61,613 nt of DNA from Sphingomonadaceae bacterium (GTDB lineage Bacteria > Pseudomonadota > Alphaproteobacteria > Sphingomonadales > Sphingomonadaceae). The notes beneath the pieces are model-generated. The model saw nothing but the letters and a program-made list of their open reading frames with translations, searched no databases and was not told the origin of the DNA. Within the stretch, counting starts at the first letter, position 1. Each line of letters starts with the position of its first letter. The stretch spans positions 1 to 61,613 of the forward strand of contig JAFAZF010000009.1 in NCBI GenBank assembly GCA_019239915.1, read 5' to 3'. Made by a program: the position numbers and the translations under genes. This document shows, one piece after another, positions 21,997 to 31,213 of the stretch.

Positions 21997-24735
21997 ATGT
22001 GTGCGTCGCCGGATAGGGCGAGGGCGGTAGGCGTGACCTCAGTAAAGCTTAACCGCCGCAGGCGGGCGACGACGGCGCTCATGCTGGGCACCGCGCTGGC
22101 GATGATCGCGGGTCCGGCGGATGCGCAGCGCGGCGGCCATCATCGCGGCGGCGGCCAGTCGTCCGCCAATGCCGTTCCGCAGGGCGATCTCGGTCTGCCG
22201 CAGGCGCCGACCGACGCGACCAACGCGCCGCTGACCAGCCCCGCGACCGGCACGATCAAGACGATCAACGTCGTCGGCGCGCAGCGGCTCGAGCCGGATA
22301 CGGTGCGCTCCTACATCAAGCTCAAGCCAGGCGATCCTTATAATCGCGAGGCGCTCGATCAGGTCCTGAAGGATCTCTACGCCTCCGAGCTGTTCGCCGA
22401 CGTCCAGATCAAGGACGAGGGTAACGGCGCGATCACCGTCACGGTGCGCGAGAACCCGGTCGTCAACCGCATCGTGCTCGAGGGCAACAAGCGGATCAAG
22501 GCGGACAAGATCAACCCCGAGATCAAGCTCGCGCCGCGCCAGATCTTCACGCGCTCGAAGGTGCGCGCCGATGTCGACCGCATTCTCGAGCTTTACCGCC
22601 GTCAGGGCCGCTATGCCGCGACGGTCGAGCCGACGATGGTCCAGCTCGACCAGAACCGCGTCGACGTCGTGTTCGAGATCCATGAGGGCGACAAGTCCAA
22701 GATCCGCCGCATCAACATCATCGGCAATCACGTCTTTTCGGACAAGACGCTGCGCGCGCAGATGGCGACGAAGGAGAGCGGGCTCACCCACATCTTCTCG
22801 TCGGGCACCAGCTACGATCCCGATCGGCTCGCCTACGACCAGCAGAAGCTGCGGCAATTCTACCTGACCAACGGCTATGCCGACTTCCATGTCGTCTCCG
22901 CGGTCGCCGAGCTCACGCCCGACAAGAAGGACTTCATCATCACCTATGTGGTGGAGGAGGGGCCTCGCTATAAGTTCGGCGACGTCGAGCTCGAGAGCGA
23001 CATCCGCGACTTCAAGCCCGACCAGTTCTCCAGCCTAATCAAGATCAAGAAGGGCGACTGGTATAACGCCAAGACGGTCGAGGATACGGTCGACTCGCTG
23101 AACGAAAGCGCCGGACTGCTCGGCTATGCGTTCGCCGACACCGAGCCGGACTTCAACCGGAACGAGGACAAGCTCACCATGTCGGTCACCTTCAAGGTGG
23201 CCGATTCCCCGCGCGTCTATGTCGAGCGCGTCAACATCAATGGCAACACGCACACCGAGGACAAGGTCATCCGCCGCGAGATGCGGTTGACCGAAGGCGA
23301 TGCGTTCAACGGCTTTGCGGTCAAGCGTTCGCGCGATCGCATCCAGAGCCTCGGCTTCTTCCAGGACAAGCTGGAGATCGAGCAGAAGCCCGGCTCGTCG
23401 CCGGATCGCGTCGTGCTGGAGACCAACCTCCAGGAGAAGTCGACCGGCGAGCTCCAGCTTTCGGCGGGCTATTCGAGCCTCGAGAAGTTTATCGTCGATG
23501 CCTCGATCACCGAGCACAACTTCATGGGCAAGGGCCAGGAAGTCCGCGCCTCGGCGAGCTGGTCGGTCTATTCGAAGTCGGTCGATCTCGGCTTCACCGA
23601 GCCCTATCTGTTCGACAAGAACCTCGCGCTCGGCTTCGACATCTTCCGGCGCGACTATAACTCGTTCAACTATGTCGGCGACTCGCGCAACACGACCTAT
23701 GATCAGACGACGACCGGCTTTCAAATCCGGCTGGGCGTGCCGATCACCGAATATTGGTCGGCGGCGTTCCGCTACGGCCTGAGCTTCGACAACGTCTCGC
23801 TCGACAAGAACACCTTCTACGACACCGATCCGACGACGGGGATATTCGGCTGCGACCCGGTCATCGCGGGCCGCTATCTTTGCGACGCGGTCGGCAAGCG
23901 GACGATCTCGTCGGCGGGCTACAGCCTCGTATTCGACAATCTCAACAATCGCATCCGCCCCAGCAAGGGCGAACGCTTCGTGTTCAGTCAGGACTTCGCC
24001 GGCCTCGGCGGCAACGTCCGCTACATTCGCTCGACCGTGCAGGGCGACAAATATTATTCGCTCGGCGGCTTCGTCCTCAACATCCACGGCGAGGGCGGCT
24101 ACATCAAGGGCCTCGGCCAGGACGTTCGCCTCGTCGACCGCTTCTTCCTGGGTGAGCCGCAGATTCGCGGCTTCGACATTCGCGGCATCGGCCCGCGGGT
24201 GACGCGCGAGCCGCTGGTGCTGCAGGCGGACGGCGTGACCGCCGTCAACCCACTCGCCGTGCAGGGGAAGAACACCTACACCGACGACGCGATCGGCGGT
24301 AATGCCTATTATCTCGGCCATCTCGAGCTCGAGCTGCCGCTCGGCTCGGGCGCGAAGGAGCTCGGCATCCGTCCGTCGATCTTCGTCGATGCCGGCGCAA
24401 ACTTCGACGTCAAGCGGCCGGCAACGAGCACGCTGACCGTCGCCCGGCAGATCCCGGTCAAGGACAATAAGGGCAATCAGCTCTACTATACGGACAGCAC
24501 GCTCACCGCGACGACGACCACGAAGAGCGCCAGTTCGGTGCCAGTCACGACCACGATCTTCCCGTTCCAGGAAGTCTATCAGGGCAACAGCCCCAAGCCG
24601 CGTCTGGCGGTCGGCTTCGGCTTCTCGTGGAATTCGCCGTTCGGGCCGTTCCGCGTCGATATCGCCAAGGCGTTGCTCAAACAGCCGGGCGACGACACCA
24701 AACTCTTCAGCTTCAACGTAGGGACACAATTCTGA
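21997..24735 (+). CDS. bamA: Outer membrane protein assembly factor BamA
   Basis: A 912-residue outer-membrane protein with a signal peptide ending near AMIAGPADA, five POTRA repeats (for example INVVGAQRLEPDTVRSYIKL and RVNINGNTHTEDKVIRREMR), and a C-terminal beta-barrel with VRGF-type RFFLGEPQIRGFDIRGIGPR and terminal FNVGTQF ending in Phe. It folds other barrel proteins into the outer membrane. The start may instead be the GTG at 22033, which gives a more usual signal peptide. The stop overlaps the skp ATG by one base. Confidence 0.96.
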   Translation: MCASPDRARAVGVTSVKLNRRRRATTALMLGTALAMIAGPADAQRGGHHRGGGQSSANAVPQGDLGLPQAPTDATNAPLTSPATGTIKTINVVGAQRLEPDTVRSYIKLKPGDPYNREALDQVLKDLYASELFADVQIKDEGNGAITVTVRENPVVNRIVLEGNKRIKADKINPEIKLAPRQIFTRSKVRADVDRILELYRRQGRYAATVEPTMVQLDQNRVDVVFEIHEGDKSKIRRINIIGNHVFSDKTLRAQMATKESGLTHIFSSGTSYDPDRLAYDQQKLRQFYLTNGYADFHVVSAVAELTPDKKDFIITYVVEEGPRYKFGDVELESDIRDFKPDQFSSLIKIKKGDWYNAKTVEDTVDSLNESAGLLGYAFADTEPDFNRNEDKLTMSVTFKVADSPRVYVERVNINGNTHTEDKVIRREMRLTEGDAFNGFAVKRSRDRIQSLGFFQDKLEIEQKPGSSPDRVVLETNLQEKSTGELQLSAGYSSLEKFIVDASITEHNFMGKGQEVRASASWSVYSKSVDLGFTEPYLFDKNLALGFDIFRRDYNSFNYVGDSRNTTYDQTTTGFQIRLGVPITEYWSAAFRYGLSFDNVSLDKNTFYDTDPTTGIFGCDPVIAGRYLCDAVGKRTISSAGYSLVFDNLNNRIRPSKGERFVFSQDFAGLGGNVRYIRSTVQGDKYYSLGGFVLNIHGEGGYIKGLGQDVRLVDRFFLGEPQIRGFDIRGIGPRVTREPLVLQADGVTAVNPLAVQGKNTYTDDAIGGNAYYLGHLELELPLGSGAKELGIRPSIFVDAGANFDVKRPATSTLTVARQIPVKDNKGNQLYYTDSTLTATTTTKSASSVPVTTTIFPFQEVYQGNSPKPRLAVGFGFSWNSPFGPFRVDIAKALLKQPGDDTKLFSFNVGTQF

Positions 24736-25379
24736 TGAGGAACTTCCTGAAGGCGGCCACGCTGGCCGCGACGGTTTCGGCCGCCTCGGCGCTGGTGCCG
24801 CAGGCCGCCTTCGCGCAGGCGGCGGGCGGCGTGCTCACCGTCGATATCGCGCGCGTGATGTCGGACAGCGCCGCCGGCAAGAGTGGCAACGCCCAGATTC
24901 AAGCGAAGTATCAGGGCCAGATCCAGAGCGCGAGCGCGGCGTTCAACAGCGCGGCGACGACCTATAACGCCCAGGTCGAGGCGGCACGCAAGGTCGCCAA
25001 GCCCGACGGCACCGGCGTGCCGCCGGCGACGCTGCAGAGCCTCGATACGGCGCGCGGCTCGGTCCAGCAGGCCGATCAGACGCTCGGCAGGCTGCAGGAC
25101 GAGGTCAACGCCGTCGGCAATTATGTCCAGAGCCAGATCATCGATCATGTCGTGCCGATCGCCGAGCAGATCCGCGCGCAGCGCCATGCCGCGCTCGTGC
25201 TGCCGCGCGGCGGCGCGCTTGCCGCCGATCCCGCCAGCGACATTACCGCCAGCGTGATCCAGTCGCTCGACGCCTCGTTCAGGGCCGTCTCGATCGTACT
25301 GCCGCAGCAGAGCGGCGGCGCAGCGGCCGGCGCGGCTGCGGCGCCGGTGCGCGGCAAGGGCTCCTCGCAGGGCCGGTGA
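24735..25379 (+). CDS. skp: Periplasmic chaperone Skp/OmpH
   Basis: A 214-residue OmpH-family protein with a signal peptide cleaved near AAFAQA. The core [20 protein letters not shown] starts the family's first strand, followed by a long helical hairpin rich in Ala and Gln, and a low-complexity tail. It escorts unfolded barrel proteins from the Sec channel to BamA. In most Gram-negatives lpxD follows; here fabZ follows at once, overlapping by 4 bases. Confidence 0.88.
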   Translation: MRNFLKAATLAATVSAASALVPQAAFAQAAGGVLTVDIARVMSDSAAGKSGNAQIQAKYQGQIQSASAAFNSAATTYNAQVEAARKVAKPDGTGVPPATLQSLDTARGSVQQADQTLGRLQDEVNAVGNYVQSQIIDHVVPIAEQIRAQRHAALVLPRGGALAADPASDITASVIQSLDASFRAVSIVLPQQSGGAAAGAAAAPVRGKGSSQGR

Positions 25380-25858
25380 CCGAGGGCACGGACACGGCGA
25401 CGCCCGCCATCGGCCCGCTCGATATCCGGCGGGTGATGGCGGCGCTGCCGCATCGCTATCCGATGCTGCTGGTCGACCGCGTCGAGGAGCTGATCCCCGA
25501 CCGCTCGATCGCTGCGATCAAGGCGGTGACGATCAACGAGGGCTTCTTCGCGGGGCATTTTCCCGGCCGCCCGATCATGCCCGGTGTGCTGATCGTCGAG
25601 GCGCTGGCGCAGGCCGCCGGCGTGCTCGCCGTCGAGAGCCTCGGATTGGTCGGCACGGGCAAGCTCGTCTATTTCATGGCGATCGACGAGGCGAAGTTCC
25701 GTGTGCCCGTGGAGCCCGGCTGCCTGCTTCGTCTCGAGGTCGAGTTCGTCCAGAAGCGTGCGACGGTGTGCAAGTTCACCGGACGCGCGCTCGTCGACGG
25801 CAAGGTTGCGGCGCAGGCCAACTTCACCGCGATGATCGCCGATCCGCCGGCGGACTGA
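25376..25858 (+). CDS. fabZ: 3-hydroxyacyl-ACP dehydratase FabZ
   Basis: A 160-residue hot-dog-fold enzyme of type II fatty acid synthesis. It has [13 protein letters not shown] and the active-site stretch [20 protein letters not shown], containing the catalytic His and Glu. The GTG start overlaps the skp stop. lpxA and lpxB, the usual downstream partners, are absent: the next gene is rpmE after a palindrome. Confidence 0.96.
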   Translation: MTEGTDTATPAIGPLDIRRVMAALPHRYPMLLVDRVEELIPDRSIAAIKAVTINEGFFAGHFPGRPIMPGVLIVEALAQAAGVLAVESLGLVGTGKLVYFMAIDEAKFRVPVEPGCLLRLEVEFVQKRATVCKFTGRALVDGKVAAQANFTAMIADPPAD

Positions 25859-25874
25859 ACGTCTTCTAATAGCA

Positions 25875-25958
25875 CCGTTCGTACTGAGCGAAGTCGAAGC
25901 ACGTGCGACTATGGGCCGGGCTTGCGGCACGTCCTTCGACTGCGCTCAGGACGAACGG
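25875..25958. repeat. Dispersed palindrome, GAGCGAAGTCGAAG type, after fabZ
   Basis: Left arm CCGTTCGTACTGAGCGAAGT, right arm CGACTGCGCTCAGGACGAAC then GG. It lies between fabZ and rpmE, probably beyond the end of the bamA operon. Its closest relative is 11293-11378. Confidence 0.85.
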
Positions 25959-26062
25959 TTGCGATAGGGTAGTGCTACGAAGCCTTGCTTCATGTGCCCG
26001 CAGCCTCTATGCGCGCGCCTTTCTCGGCTGGTCGGAAACCAGCCCTCACAGGATTTCATCAG

Positions 26063-26293
26063 ATGAAGAAGAACATCCATCCCGAATATCATGCCATCAA
26101 GGTCCAGATGACCGACGGCACCACCTTCGAGACGCGCTCGACCTGGGGTGCCGAGGGCGACACGCTGCAGCTGGACATCGATCCGACCTCGCACCCGGCC
26201 TGGACCGGCGGCACCGGCCGCCTCGTGGACGCCGGCGGCCAAGTCGCCCGCTTCAACAAGCGCTTCGGCGGGCTCTCGCTCGGTAAGAAATAG
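26063..26293 (+). CDS. rpmE: Ribosomal protein L31 (zinc-free form)
   Basis: A 76-residue 50S protein: [20 protein letters not shown], then [20 protein letters not shown] and FNKRFGGL. It has no cysteines, so it is the form without the zinc site, common in alphaproteobacteria. The ATG is at 26063 after AGGA. Confidence 0.96.
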   Translation: MKKNIHPEYHAIKVQMTDGTTFETRSTWGAEGDTLQLDIDPTSHPAWTGGTGRLVDAGGQVARFNKRFGGLSLGKK

Positions 26294-26325
26294 GGCGCAA
26301 GCGCTGGCTGCTCGATCGCAGCCAA

Positions 26326-26402
26326 GTGCTCCGGCGAAAGCCGGAGCGCTGCAGGCCGATACGCGGCGCCTGCCGATATCGCTCCGGATTCCGCCGAAGC
26401 AC
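26326..26402. repeat. Dispersed palindrome, GCTCCGGC-GAAA-GCCGGAGC type
   Basis: Left arm GTGCTCCGGCGAAAGCCGGA, right arm GCTCCGGATTCCGCCGAAGC then AC. It lies in the 405-base gap between rpmE and the PilZ gene. The rest of the gap (26403-26698) holds GC-rich hairpins such as GCCGG-tcttga-CCGGC (near 26533) and TCGCCCTG-tctgcgg-CAGGGCGA (near 26580-26603). I find no convincing gene there. Confidence 0.75.
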
Positions 26403-26698
26403 GGGTCTTGCTTCGTCGATGGGCGGAAGCGGCGGTGGCTGCGGGCCGGTGCTCATCTCCGGCACGGGACCGTCAGGCGGAGCATCTCGCCTGCCGATTT
26501 GACCGCAACCACCGCGTCCAAGCGGCGTGTGCCGGTCTTGAGCCGGCGCATCGCTCTCCTGCTGCCCCGTTGCGGGCTTTTCGCCCTGTCTGCGGCAGGG
26601 CGAGACTAGCAGCACGCGCGCTGCCGATCCAGTGAGTCGTTTATCGGAGGTTCAGGTGCGTCGAGCCGATGCGCGCGGCGAGGCTGGCTGCAATCCGC

Positions 26699-27016
26699 TC
26701 AGGCGGCGGCGAGCGGTGCCATCAGCGCGCGCTTGTCGACGGCACGATGGAAGCAGAGCCCACAATGATGCTCCTTCACCCAGGCGACCGTCGCGACGAC
26801 CTGCACCGCGCCACGGACCAGCACGACCTCCTCGCCGCGCGCGGGCGGGGCATCGGCCTCGATCATCGCGCCGCCGCTCGAAAGGTCGAGCACGCGTACG
26901 TCGGATTGCTCGCGGAAGTAGCGGAGCTGCGCCGTGAGCGAGACGCGATGGCGCGCCTCACGGCGCTGCTCGAAGCCGTCGTTCCATGCGTTCGTCTGCG
27001 ATTCGGCCTGCATCAT
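26699..27016 (-). CDS. PilZ-domain protein
   Basis: A 105-residue single-domain protein. The PilZ c-di-GMP binding signature is present: RREARHRVSL (RxxxR type) and VRVLDLSSGGAMIEA (D-S-GG motif). It is likely a cyclic-di-GMP sensor in the cytosol; the target is unknown. Start at the first of two consecutive ATGs (27014-27016). It stands alone on the minus strand. Confidence 0.85.
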   Translation of the reverse strand: MMQAESQTNAWNDGFEQRREARHRVSLTAQLRYFREQSDVRVLDLSSGGAMIEADAPPARGEEVVLVRGAVQVVATVAWVKEHHCGLCFHRAVDKRALMAPLAAA

Positions 27017-27107
27017 CTTCTTTCCCCGCCTGGTCCTCGGGATCACGGCAGGGATCGTCGCACGCCAAGGTAAATGATTTGCCAACGCACCATCGCGGGC
27101 GGCGGAC

Positions 27108-27135
27108 AAAAAAGGGCCGACCCGAAGGCCGGCCC
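27108..27135 (-). terminator. Intrinsic terminator on the minus strand
   Basis: On the minus strand GGGCCG and CGGCCC pair around GCCTTCGGGT and are followed by six T. It lies 185 bases beyond tRNA-Ser. Between them (27136-27319) are two more hairpins (GGATCGCGCCT/AGGCATCC and ATCGGC-ta-GCCGAT), so the tRNA transcript may be long or a small RNA may end here. A weak promoter TTGCCT-17-CATAAG sits near 27171-27199. Confidence 0.7.
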
Positions 27136-27319
27136 GAAGTTTTAGGAGAGGATGCCTGAAAGGCGCGATCCTTATGAATTGTGCGGTGCATCAAGGCAAG
27201 TGCGAAAAAACAACTTTCTGTGATCGGCATAGCCGATATGACGCTAGTTCGTAGGAGGCGCGTTCCCGGGTCGACTGAAGCAACTACGTTACAGACGCAG
27301 TGGTGCGCTGCGGAAAGTC

Positions 27320-27409
27320 TGGCGGGCGGGGTGGGATTCGAACCCACGGTGAGCGTGAACCCACGGCGGTTTTCAAGACCGCTGCCTTAAACCACTCGGC
27401 CACCCGCCC
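27320..27409 (-). tRNA. tRNA-Ser (UGA)
   Basis: A 90-nt class II tRNA with acceptor GGGCGGG/CCCGCCC, then TGGCCGAGTGGTTTAAGGC, anticodon loop CTTGAAA (UGA) in GCGGT-CTTGAAA-ACCGC, a long variable arm, T-arm GTGGGTTCGAATCCCAC, and encoded CCA at 27320-27322. Confidence 0.96.
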
Positions 27410-27535
27410 GGTATGCCGAGCGGGCCGCATATCGCCGTCCGCGCCTTTGCGTGCAAGCGCTGCGACCAGCCGAGATTCATGTTTTGATCGAGCTATGTCA
27501 TCAAGGTGCCGCGGGTAGGGGGCGTTTGTGTTGTG

Positions 27536-28618
27536 ATGCGTTCATGGCTGATGGCGATCGCGGCGCTCGCGGGGGGCGTCGCGCCGGGTTCGGCGCCGGA
27601 AGGGCTGGCGCAGACGTTGCAGCCCGGCGCCGTCGCAGAGGGTGCATCCTTCGATCCCGCAGCCGCCGGCTTTCCGGCTTTCGTCGAGACATTGCGCGCG
27701 CAGGCGCTGCGTGCCGGTATCAGGCCTGCGACGCTCGACGCGGTGCTGCCGACGCTCAGCTACAATCCGCGCGTGATCGAACTCGATCATGCTCAGCCCG
27801 GGCAATCGACCTCGTCCACGCCGGGCACGATCAACTTCGCGCCCTATCGCGAGAAGCATGTCACTTCCGAGCGGATCGCGCGCGGCCGCAACGCCTACCA
27901 ATCGGTGCGGCCCCAGCTGCAGCGGATCGAGACCGAGACCGGCGTGCCCGAATCCGTGATGGTCGCGATCTGGGGCAACGAGACGGACTATGGCGGCTTC
28001 ACCGGCAATTTCGATCTGCTGCGCTCGCTGGCGACGCTCGCCTATGACGGCCGCCGCCGCGATCTCTTCACCGCCGAGTTCATCGACACGCTCAAGCTGC
28101 TCGACGAGGGCGTGCCGCGCGAGAAGCTGAAGGGTAGCTGGGCGGGAGCGACCGGCTATCCGCAATTCCTGCCAAGCATGTATCTCCGCCTCGGCAAGGA
28201 CGGCGACGGCGACGGCAAGGTCGACATCTGGAGCGACCGCGCCGACGCCCTGGCCTCAATCGGCAACTATCTCCTTCATGCCGGCTGGACGCCGGGCGAG
28301 CCGTGGGGGATCGCGGTCAGTGTGCCGTCGACGCTCGATCGCGCCGCGATCGCGACGAGGCTGGCGGCGCCGCGCTGCCCGAAGGTGTTCGCGCGGTTGT
28401 CGCGCTGGATGACGCTGGCGGAGTGGAAGCGGCTCGGCGTCGTGCCGGTGTCGGCGAGCTGGGTCGATCCGCAGCGCATGGCGGCGCTGATCGAGCCGGA
28501 TGGGCCTGGCGCCACCGCCTACCTCACCTTCGGCAATTATCGCGCGATCCTCGATTATAACTGCTCGAACTTCTACGCGCTCTCGGTCGGGCTGCTCGCC
28601 GATGCCGTCTCGCAATAA
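27536..28618 (+). CDS. mltB: Lytic murein transglycosylase (MltB type)
   Basis: A 360-residue periplasmic enzyme that cleaves peptidoglycan glycan strands. A signal peptide precedes about residue 27. The catalytic region is ETGVPESVMVAIWGNETDYG, with the acid Glu in the first part, followed by FTGNFDLLRSLATLAYDGRR and SWAGATGYPQFLPSMY. The C-terminal part ILDYNCSNFYALSVGLLAD is typical. The protein has no lipobox, so it is probably soluble. It overlaps rlpA by 17 bases. Confidence 0.93.
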   Translation: MRSWLMAIAALAGGVAPGSAPEGLAQTLQPGAVAEGASFDPAAAGFPAFVETLRAQALRAGIRPATLDAVLPTLSYNPRVIELDHAQPGQSTSSTPGTINFAPYREKHVTSERIARGRNAYQSVRPQLQRIETETGVPESVMVAIWGNETDYGGFTGNFDLLRSLATLAYDGRRRDLFTAEFIDTLKLLDEGVPREKLKGSWAGATGYPQFLPSMYLRLGKDGDGDGKVDIWSDRADALASIGNYLLHAGWTPGEPWGIAVSVPSTLDRAAIATRLAAPRCPKVFARLSRWMTLAEWKRLGVVPVSASWVDPQRMAALIEPDGPGATAYLTFGNYRAILDYNCSNFYALSVGLLADAVSQ

Positions 28619-29186
28619 GCTCGCGCTCGCCGCGCTGATCGGGCTTGCGGGCTGCGCCGGCCCGCGCATCTATTCGGATACGCCGGTGAAGCTCGGCGGC
28701 CCCTATCAGGTGCGCGGCCGCTGGTACGTCCCTGCCGACGACCGCACCTATTCGGCGGTGGGCTACGCCTCCTGGTATGGCCACGAGCATGGCGGCAACA
28801 ACACCGCCAGCGGCGAGCGGTTCGAGGCGAAGCGGATCAGCGCCGCGCACACCACGCTGCCGCTGCCGAGCTATGTCGAGGTTACCTGCCTGGACACCGG
28901 CCGCCGCATGATCGTGCGCGTCAACGATCGCGGGCCGTTCAGCAGCCAGCGGCTGATCGATCTCTCCCAGGCCGCCGCCGACCGGCTCGGCATGCGGCGC
29001 GCGGGTACGACGCCGGTCGCCGTCCAGCGCGTCTTCCCGTCGGAGGCCGATCGCCGCCGGCTGCGCGCCGGCCGGCCGGCGTCCGAGCTGCCCGACGCCC
29101 GTGCCGACGAGATCGCGGCGCTGCGCGCGCGGCTCACGAACAGCGCGACAGCCAGCGCCAGCCTGTCTCAGATGTCACAATATTGA
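28602..29186 (+). CDS. rlpA: RlpA-type septal lipoprotein (double-psi beta-barrel)
   Basis: A 194-residue lipoprotein: signal [12 protein letters not shown] with a lipobox Cys near residue 18, then GYASWYGHEHGGNNTASGER, AAHTTLPLPSYVEVTCLDTG and VRVNDRGPFSSQRLIDLSQA, the DPBB domain. The C-terminal SPOR domain of E. coli RlpA is absent. It acts as a peptidoglycan transglycosylase in some species. It overlaps mltB and lies upstream of a carboxypeptidase, forming a cell-wall remodelling group. Confidence 0.9.
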   Translation: MPSRNKLALAALIGLAGCAGPRIYSDTPVKLGGPYQVRGRWYVPADDRTYSAVGYASWYGHEHGGNNTASGERFEAKRISAAHTTLPLPSYVEVTCLDTGRRMIVRVNDRGPFSSQRLIDLSQAAADRLGMRRAGTTPVAVQRVFPSEADRRRLRAGRPASELPDARADEIAALRARLTNSATASASLSQMSQY

Positions 29187-29231
29187 GCGTCCGCAATCCT
29201 TTGGTTCTGTAAGCTTAGAGGGGTCCCCAAG

Positions 29232-30398
29232 ATGAAGTCAGTTCTGTTCGCACCGCTGCTCGCCGCGGCACTGTCGCTGCCGGTCGCCGCTGCCGCGCCG
29301 CCGTTCGACACCACCGCGCCGATCGCCTTCATGCAAGACATGAACTCCGGCGCGATCCTGTTCGCGAAGAACGAGAATCAGCGCATGCCGCCGGCGTCGA
29401 TGGCGAAGATGATGACCGTCTACGTTGCCTTCGATCTGATCAAGCGCGGCGAGCTCAAGCTCAGCACCCAGTTTCAGGTACGCCCCGAGACCTGGCAGAA
29501 ATGGCATGGCCCGGCGGCGGGTTCGACGATGTTCCTTTCGCCTGGCGAGAGCGTGTCCGTCGCCGATCTGCTCTCCGGCATCATCACGCTTTCAGGCAAC
29601 GACGCCTGCATCGTGCTCGCCGAGGGCATCGCCGGCACCGAGCCCGCCTTCGTCAACCTGATGAACGAGCAGGCCAAGCGGATCGGCCTCACCAATTCGC
29701 ATTTCGGCACCGCCAATGGCTGGCCGGACAATGACGTCACGATGGTGACGGCGCGCGATCTCGCGACGCTCGCCGAGGCGACGATCCGTGACTATCCCGA
29801 TCTCTACAAGGCCTTCTACTCCAAGCCCAATTTCACCTGGGGCAAGACGATGGGCGCGGGCACCGCGATCACGCAGGAAAACCGCGATCCGCTGCTCGGC
29901 CGGGTGCCGGGTGCCGACGGCCTCAAGACCGGCCACACCGACGAGGCAGGCTACGGCTTCACCGGATCGGCGCAGCAGGACGGGCGGCGGCTGGTGATGG
30001 TGCTCGCCGGCATGAAGTCGTGGGACGAGCGCGTCACCCAGTCGGTCGACTTCATGAACTGGGGGCTGCACGCCTGGAAGGCCAAGCCGCTGTTCGGCAA
30101 GGGGCACCATGTTTCCGAGGCGACGGTGCAACTCGGCAGCGCCGGCAGCGTCGGCCTGGTCGCGCCGACAGATCTCGCCGTCACCGTGCCCGCCGGCATC
30201 GTGTCGGAGGGGATGAAGGTCGCAGTCGTCTACCAAGGGCCGCTGAAGGCGCCGATCAAGGCAGGCGAGCATATCGCCGATCTCGTCGTCACCACGCCCG
30301 AGGGGCCGGCGCAGACGATGCCGCTCGTCGCCGAGAGCGACGTCGGCAAGGCCGGCTTCTTCAACCGCGTCGCGGCGGGACTGCGTTCGCTGATCTGA
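29232..30398 (+). CDS. D-alanyl-D-alanine carboxypeptidase (penicillin-binding protein 5/6 type)
   Basis: A 388-residue periplasmic serine peptidase with signal peptide (MKSVLFAPLLAAALSLPVAA). The three active-site motifs are in order: SMAK near residue 57, SGN (ITLSGNDAC) near 119, and KTG (GLKTGHT) near 233. A PBP5-like C-terminal beta domain and a terminal amphipathic helix (GFFNRVAAGLRSLI) anchor it at the membrane. It trims the terminal D-Ala of peptidoglycan stem peptides. Confidence 0.95.
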   Translation: MKSVLFAPLLAAALSLPVAAAAPPFDTTAPIAFMQDMNSGAILFAKNENQRMPPASMAKMMTVYVAFDLIKRGELKLSTQFQVRPETWQKWHGPAAGSTMFLSPGESVSVADLLSGIITLSGNDACIVLAEGIAGTEPAFVNLMNEQAKRIGLTNSHFGTANGWPDNDVTMVTARDLATLAEATIRDYPDLYKAFYSKPNFTWGKTMGAGTAITQENRDPLLGRVPGADGLKTGHTDEAGYGFTGSAQQDGRRLVMVLAGMKSWDERVTQSVDFMNWGLHAWKAKPLFGKGHHVSEATVQLGSAGSVGLVAPTDLAVTVPAGIVSEGMKVAVVYQGPLKAPIKAGEHIADLVVTTPEGPAQTMPLVAESDVGKAGFFNRVAAGLRSLI

Positions 30399-30410
30399 GG
30401 CGGCACCGAC

Positions 30411-30531
30411 CGTGCTCCTGCGAAAGCAGGAGCCGCAAACGCTCCTTGCCGCCAGCGGTCGGCCTTCGCCGCACCACCGGTAACGTGCCGCTGCGTCATG
30501 CGCTGTCGTGCTCCGGCGAAGGCCGGAGCGG
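30411..30531. repeat. Composite palindrome between the carboxypeptidase and tmk
   Basis: The left end CGTGCTCCTGCGAAAGCAGG is of the CTCCTGC-GAAA-GCAGGAG type, while the right end TGCTCCGGCGAAGGCCGGAG is of the CTCCGGC-GAAG-GCCGGAG type. Both hairpin types sit in one gap, suggesting two insertions or recombination between copies. Confidence 0.65.
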
Positions 30532-30589
30532 CGGCAAGCGCTTCGGTTCGGTTGTTGCCGCGTTGCGGTCGGCCCCGTAGAGCCCGAGC

Positions 30590-31213
30590 ATGAGCGCGCG
30601 CTTCATAGCTCTCGAGGGCGGGGAGGGGGTCGGCAAGTCGACGCAGGCGCGCGCGCTGGCGGCGGCGCTGCGCGCGCGCGGGATCGACGTGGTCGAGACG
30701 CGCGAACCCGGCGGCAGCCCGGGTGCCGAAGCCATCCGCACGCTGCTGCTCGAGGGCAGCGCAGACCGTTGGGGGCCGGGCGCCGAGGCGCTGCTGTTCG
30801 CGGCTGCCCGCGCGGATCATGTCGAGAAGACGATCCGGCCCGCCCTCGCCGCCGGCCGCTGGGTGCTGAGCGATCGCTTCCTCGACAGTTCGCTCGCCTA
30901 TCAGGGCGGCGCCGATCGCATTGCCACCGACGCGCTGCTCGGCCTCCACGCGGTCGGCAGCGGTGGGCTGCTGCCCGATCGCACGCTGCTGCTCACGCTT
31001 CCCGAGGCGGAGGCGCAGGCCCGCGCGATGGCGCGCGATCGCGGCGCCGCCGATCGCTTCGGCGCGCGGCCGGCGGGCTATCATGCCGCCGTCGCGCGTG
31101 CCTTCACCGCGATCGCCGCCGCCGCGCCCGAGCGCTTCGCGGTGGTCGACGCGCGCGGCGTACCGGAGGCGGTGACGGCGCGGCTCGTCGCCGCGATCGC
31201 GGATCTGCTGTGA
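30590..31213 (+). CDS. tmk: Thymidylate kinase
   Basis: A 207-residue nucleotide kinase converting dTMP to dTDP. It has the P-loop FIALEGGEGVGKST, the DR motif VLSDRFLDSSLAYQGG and the lid region DRGAADRFGAR. The stop overlaps the GTG of holB, as in many alphaproteobacteria. Confidence 0.97.
   Translation: MSARFIALEGGEGVGKSTQARALAAALRARGIDVVETREPGGSPGAEAIRTLLLEGSADRWGPGAEALLFAAARADHVEKTIRPALAAGRWVLSDRFLDSSLAYQGGADRIATDALLGLHAVGSGGLLPDRTLLLTLPEAEAQARAMARDRGAADRFGARPAGYHAAVARAFTAIAAAAPERFAVVDARGVPEAVTARLVAAIADLL

Noticed and set aside
26253-26615. Minus-strand frame of 120 codons in the rpmE-PilZ gap.
   Set aside because: It overlaps rpmE and a dispersed repeat and has no ribosome-binding site or recognisable sequence.
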